A DNA stretch of 64,000 bases from Pezicula radicicola (Eukaryota > Ascomycota > Leotiomycetes > Helotiales > Dermateaceae), in NCBI GenBank assembly GCA_003008705.1, contig PDUO01000007.1, positions 1,109,350-1,173,349 on the forward strand. Reading direction: 5' to 3'. Made by a program: the position numbers and the translations under genes. This document shows, one piece after another, positions 59,900-64,000 of this stretch (within the stretch, counting starts at the first letter, position 1; each line of letters starts with the position of its first letter). The notes beneath the pieces were generated by a model. The model saw only the letters and a list, made by a program, of their open reading frames with translations, was not told where the DNA came from and made no database searches.

Positions 59900-62800
59900 T
59901 TTATATAGTATAATAAGGATTATTAAATAAGTACTAAAATAAATATAGTCTTTAAGATTAAGTATTTAATACTTACTAGAATATTAAAGAGTATAACTAT
60001 ATATTATTTAAACTATTAATAACTTTTAAAAGATTATATATAGAACTATATACTATAGTTAATACTAAAGTATAAACTAAATAATCTTCTTTTTATTAAA
60101 GTAGAGAAGAGGATTATAAGATAAAATAAAACTAAATAGATAGAACTTATAAGGGTTAATAATTAAGATATTTACCTTATATAAACTAAGGTTTTTATAG
60201 AAATAATAGTAAAGGAGGAAATTTACTAAGGAATTACTAAAAGAACTAAAATTTCTAAGGTAAAATAGATAAGAAATACTATATATATAAAAGACTTAGA
60301 TATTAGTCTATAAAGTATATTAAGAAAGAATATATAAAAGTATATAAAAAGTTTAAAGAATAACTAGTTATAAAGTATAAAATTATAAATATAAAAGAAC
60401 TTTAATAATTTCTTTATAATTATAAAAGAATACTATATACTTTATATAAAGATAAAGAAGATAAGAATAAGAATTAACCCTTAGTCTTTAATATATATAT
60501 AATAACCTTAATTACTAATATACTATATTAGGTCTTTATAATAGAACTTAGTAAAGTAGATAGAATATAAATAGTTATTAAACTAAATAACTAGTTTATT
60601 ATTTATATTATAATAAGAAAGGATTTAAGATAAAAGTATATTTTATATAATATAAATATCTTTATATATAATTATAGATAATTATTAAGTATTTTCTAAA
60701 GAATAATACTAAATATAAGAGTATTAAGAGTTTTAATAATTAAAGAATAATAGTTTATTATATTATAAAAGCTTAATCTAACTATTTAGCTTAATTATAT
60801 AAAAGTAAATAATAATATTATTAAGTTTAAAAAAGGATTAATAATATTAATAAGAATAATTACTATATAGACTCTAATTAGCTTAGTTACTACTTATATT
60901 ATAGATATATTAATTTTATTTTTATTATATATCTAAGATATAAACTAAATAAATATATATTTTAATAATATATAAAACTATATTATTTAAAATAGTAAAA
61001 GAATACTAATTATTAAGAAATAAGAATATCTATTTATATTATTATAAAATAATAAGATAACTCTAATATACTACTATTTAATAAAAGTAAAGATCTATAT
61101 ACTATATTACTAATTTAAATACCCTTCTATTTAAAGGTTAAAATTAATTCTAGATAGGATAGAATATAAGATAGATATAAAGATAATATAAAAAATAATA
61201 AAATTCTATAAATATTATTAATTATATTTAAAATTACTAAAGAGATTTAAGTTCTTAATAAAAGATAAGATTAATTTTAATTACTCTATACTAGTTAATA
61301 TTATATACTTAGATAATAAACTAGTTTTATATATTATAGATAAAGTTATTATATTTAGTATAATAAGGTTTTTAAAAGATATTATAATAAAAATAATATA
61401 AAATATACTTTATATATACTAGATAAATATATACCTTAGTTTACTAGATTACTTTATTTATAATATAAGAAAGAACTTCTTTTTAATAGAGTTTAAATAA
61501 AATACTTAAATAATAGTTATAAAAGTAAAGAAAATTCTAGTTAAAGTTTATAATAGTATTAGTAAAATTAAAAGATATTATACTTTATTAAGATATATAT
61601 ATAAAATACTATAAAAGGAGTTAGAAGATAAACTTCTTAAAAAAGAATTTATTTTTTAAATAGTAGTAAAAGTTATTAATAACTCTATAAGACTAAATAA
61701 GTTTATTCTAACTCTTTTTATATTTAGTACTTATCTAAGAATATATAAAAATAATATACCTTTACTATTAATAGTAAAGANAGTAAAAGTACTTAATAAT
61801 ATAATAAAAGAAATATATAAGATATATATATAAAGATAAATTAATAATATAATATTAATATAAAATAATCCTTATATAATAAAAATACTAGATCTATTAC
61901 TCCTCTTANTAATAATATAATATTAATATAAAATAATCCTTATATAATAAAAATACTAGATCTATTACTCCTCTTAGATATTAAAGTATAAAAAGAGGAT
62001 AGTAAATAGAAAGGGTTATATAAACTATTAGTAGTTATAAAAGAGATATATACTATAGATATACTATATAGATCTACTAATTTTAGATTAACTATAATAA
62101 AACCTTTCTTTATTAAGGAAATTTAAATAGAACTAAGGACTTTAGAAATAATAAATATAACTCTAAAGATAGTATAAGAAATAATATAACCTTAGGAATA
62201 AACCTAAGAATAGAAAGTCCTTATAGTTATAATACTTTAGAGAAGTATATAAAGTCTAGAATAAAATATATCTAAATTATTTCTTATTATATTATAAGAA
62301 AGTAAAGAAGTTATAATATTATTCTTAATTTAGAAAGAATAAAGTAATATAGAATTTTTAATTAAACTCTATAAGAAAGGAATTATTACTATACTTAGAA
62401 AACTATTTAAAGTATTTATATAAAAAGAGATTAAAGCTTTTATTAAAAAAGATATATTTAAATTTATATAATTTAATCTATAAGTATATTAAAGGTAAAT
62501 TTTTAACTCTTATCTTATATATAAGATAAAAGAGAAAGGTATAATAACTCTATATAAGAAATTATAACTTATTATCTAAGTATATAATAATACTAAGAAA
62601 GAGTTTATTCTTATATAATTATTTATAATCTAATAAGTAAGTTAATAATTAATACTTACTTTAGTATCTTTATTTACTTTATATAATATTATACTATTTT
62701 ATTAAAATATTATATAAACTTATATATAATTAACTATAAAGCTTATAAGATAAATTTTAATAAGGATCCTAAAGGATATTAAGTATTAATTTCTAAAGGA

Positions 62801-63150
62801 TATAATTATAATTATATAAAAACTATTATATAAAGTACTAAAAGTTAGAATATACTAGTAAGCTATATATAATAAGTATTATAAAAAGAGACTCTTTATA
62901 TAATTATCTTTATATAATCTATATTTACTTATTATAATAATATAAGATACTTTTAAAGTTATAAAGATATAAATAAATAATATATTAATTTTTAAAGATA
63001 TTAACTTTTAGAAACTTAAGGATATAAAGTTTAAAGAAGTTAATTTCTTAGTTAAACCTATTAAACTTCTTTTATATAATATACTACTAATCTTTAATAA
63101 TTATATATTATAAACTATAATAAGACTCTTAGTCTAAGACTTAGCTATAG
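59900..63150 (+). mobile_element. Ty1/copia retrotransposon relic, RIP-mutated
   Basis: Plus-strand frames keep the order gag - integrase - reverse transcriptase. A zinc-knuckle relic at 60270-60320 reads KKYYIYKRLRY-SIKYIKKE, with Cys positions now Tyr. The integrase region at about 61100-61800 keeps FKYPSIQRLKLIL, RFKFLIKDKINFNYSILVNI and DNKLVLYIIDKVIIF. The RT at about 62420-63080 keeps EIKAFIKKDIFKFI, IFNSYLIYKIKEKG, NNTKKEFIL, AIYNKYYKKRLFI and QDTFKVIKIQINNILIFKDI. This matches the fungal copia polyprotein family. Ends and LTRs were not found, so the limits are approximate. Confidence 0.65.
61842..61976. repeat. Exact 67-bp direct duplication with an N at the junction
   Basis: Bases 61842-61908 are repeated identically at 61910-61976 (period 68), with an ambiguous base at 61909; another N is at 61781. 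Identity this high inside otherwise scrambled RIP-type sequence, adjoining an N, suggests a gap-closure artefact of the assembly rather than biology. Confidence 0.7.
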
Positions 63151-63639
63151 ACCCTAGGGGACTTAGTATAGAGAACTAAATAATATATAAGGAAAGGAGA
63201 TTATATAATAAGTATTATATAATAAGGACTAGTAGATTAATTAGATTAGTTAGATTAGCTATAGAAAGTATTAATCTAAGGGATCCTAATAATCTATATT
63301 TATAAAGGTTCTATATAAGTAGATAGTTATTCCCTCTTAGATAGAAGTTTTATACTTAACTTAAATATAATATCTTTATATATATTTAATAACTTAGTAA
63401 TCTTATTACTTTTTAACTTAATAATAATATCCTTATCTTATTATTTAAACTCTATATTACCTCTTTTAACTAATACTAGACTAGAGGACTACCTTAAAAT
63501 ATTATACTTTAAGTACTAACTATAAGGTACTAGTATATATATTAAATTAAGTAATAATATCTATAATAGATAGTATCTTATATACTACTCTCTAAGTAAT
63601 AATAACTTTAGTAGAAGAAATTAATAAGAACCTAAAGTA

Positions 63640-64000
63640 TAAAACTATTAAGTTATTTAATAGAGAATAAAATAAACTTTATAAGTTCTTATTATAACTC
63701 TAATTATATATTATATTCAATAGAGAATACTTTTAATTATAGATAAAGTAGATTCTTTAGATAGTTATACTACTAGAAGAAAAGACTATAAACTAGATTA
63801 AGAGATTCTTAGAAGACTACCTTTAGAATACTAACTCCTAGGGAGAAATCAAGAATAAGATTATAAAGGATATAATTATTAAAATCTTTAGCTTATAGAA
63901 AGGGTTCTTAGAAGAAATTAAGTTAAACTTTAGAGTAATAGATAAAAAGAAAGAAGTAGAAAGAACTATTAAGGTATTATAATAGAAAGGGTTAGTTATA
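63640..64000 (+). mobile_element. Retrotransposon gag relic (probably Ty3/Gypsy), runs off the window
   Basis: The plus-strand frame reads KLFNREQNKLYKFLLQLQLY, then IIFNREYFQLQIKQILQIVI, RFLEDYLQNTNSQGEIKNKI and EIKLNFRVIDKKKEVERTIK, with single-base stops removed. This is the retrotransposon gag domain (PF03732-like) seen in fungal Gypsy elements. Composition is slightly richer in G and C than the copia relic, and a CpA survives at 63719. The element continues beyond base 64000. Confidence 0.55.

Larger units (their letters stand above)
57777..64000. repeat. RIP-type AT island of decayed transposons
   Basis: Over 6 kb of sequence is almost entirely A/T, with C and G nearly confined to CT, AG, CC and GG contexts. 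By eye CpA and TpG are nearly absent, the exhausted state expected after repeat-induced point mutation. All frames are riddled with TAA and TAG. Protein relics of at least three elements can still be followed and are listed separately. No functional gene is present. Confidence 0.85.

Overview
The window is nuclear DNA of a filamentous ascomycete (Pezizomycotina). The evidence is 41-170 bp GT-AG introns with CTAAC/CTGAC-type branch sites, one GC-AG intron, typical fungal families (HET, Clr5, DUF3455, Dfg10, App1, Mtw1) and AT-rich tracts that look like repeat-induced point mutation (RIP). A leotiomycete fits the protein style, but that is an inference. I worked out gene models by hand from splice signals, reading-frame phase and recognised protein families; no database was searched.

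Layout. 0-9 kb: 3' part of RSE1 (U2 snRNP SF3b), a convergent intracellular zinc-finger/LysM protein, a small orphan gene with a GC-AG intron, an array of ~110-126 bp degenerate tandem repeats, and a Clr5-TPR protein. 9-11.3 kb: AT-rich gene-free stretch with a RIP-marked TA-flanked inverted-repeat element. 11.3-22.6 kb: Hos4-like ankyrin protein, ALKBH6, Dfg10-type polyprenol reductase and a mitochondrial-type PPR protein. 22.6-27.6 kb: mostly non-coding, with one secreted DUF3455 protein. 27.6-39 kb: CASP/Coy1 and a Vps3/TGFBRAP1-like CORVET subunit sharing a divergent promoter, a 98-aa membrane protein, two overlapping divergent orphan genes and the kinetochore protein Mtw1/Mis12. 39.6-41.5 kb: a HET-domain pseudogene with four in-frame stops and a frameshift. 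43.7-57.2 kb: FAD monooxygenase, App1 phosphatidate phosphatase, poly(A) polymerase, a carnosine-N-methyltransferase-like gene between oppositely oriented short-repeat arrays, and an SDR. 57.6-64 kb: nearly pure A/T DNA holding decayed piggyBac-like, Ty1/copia and gag (Gypsy-like) relics.

Most genes are unlinked housekeeping functions: RNA processing (RSE1, PAP1), chromatin (Hos4), vesicle and Golgi traffic (CASP, Vps3), N-glycan lipid carrier synthesis (Dfg10), kinetochore (Mtw1) and actin/endocytosis (App1). I see no biosynthetic cluster, CRISPR array or defence operon. The accessory signals are the repeat arrays, the HET pseudogene, the orphan genes and the RIP-type island, which starts abruptly inside a transposase reading frame.
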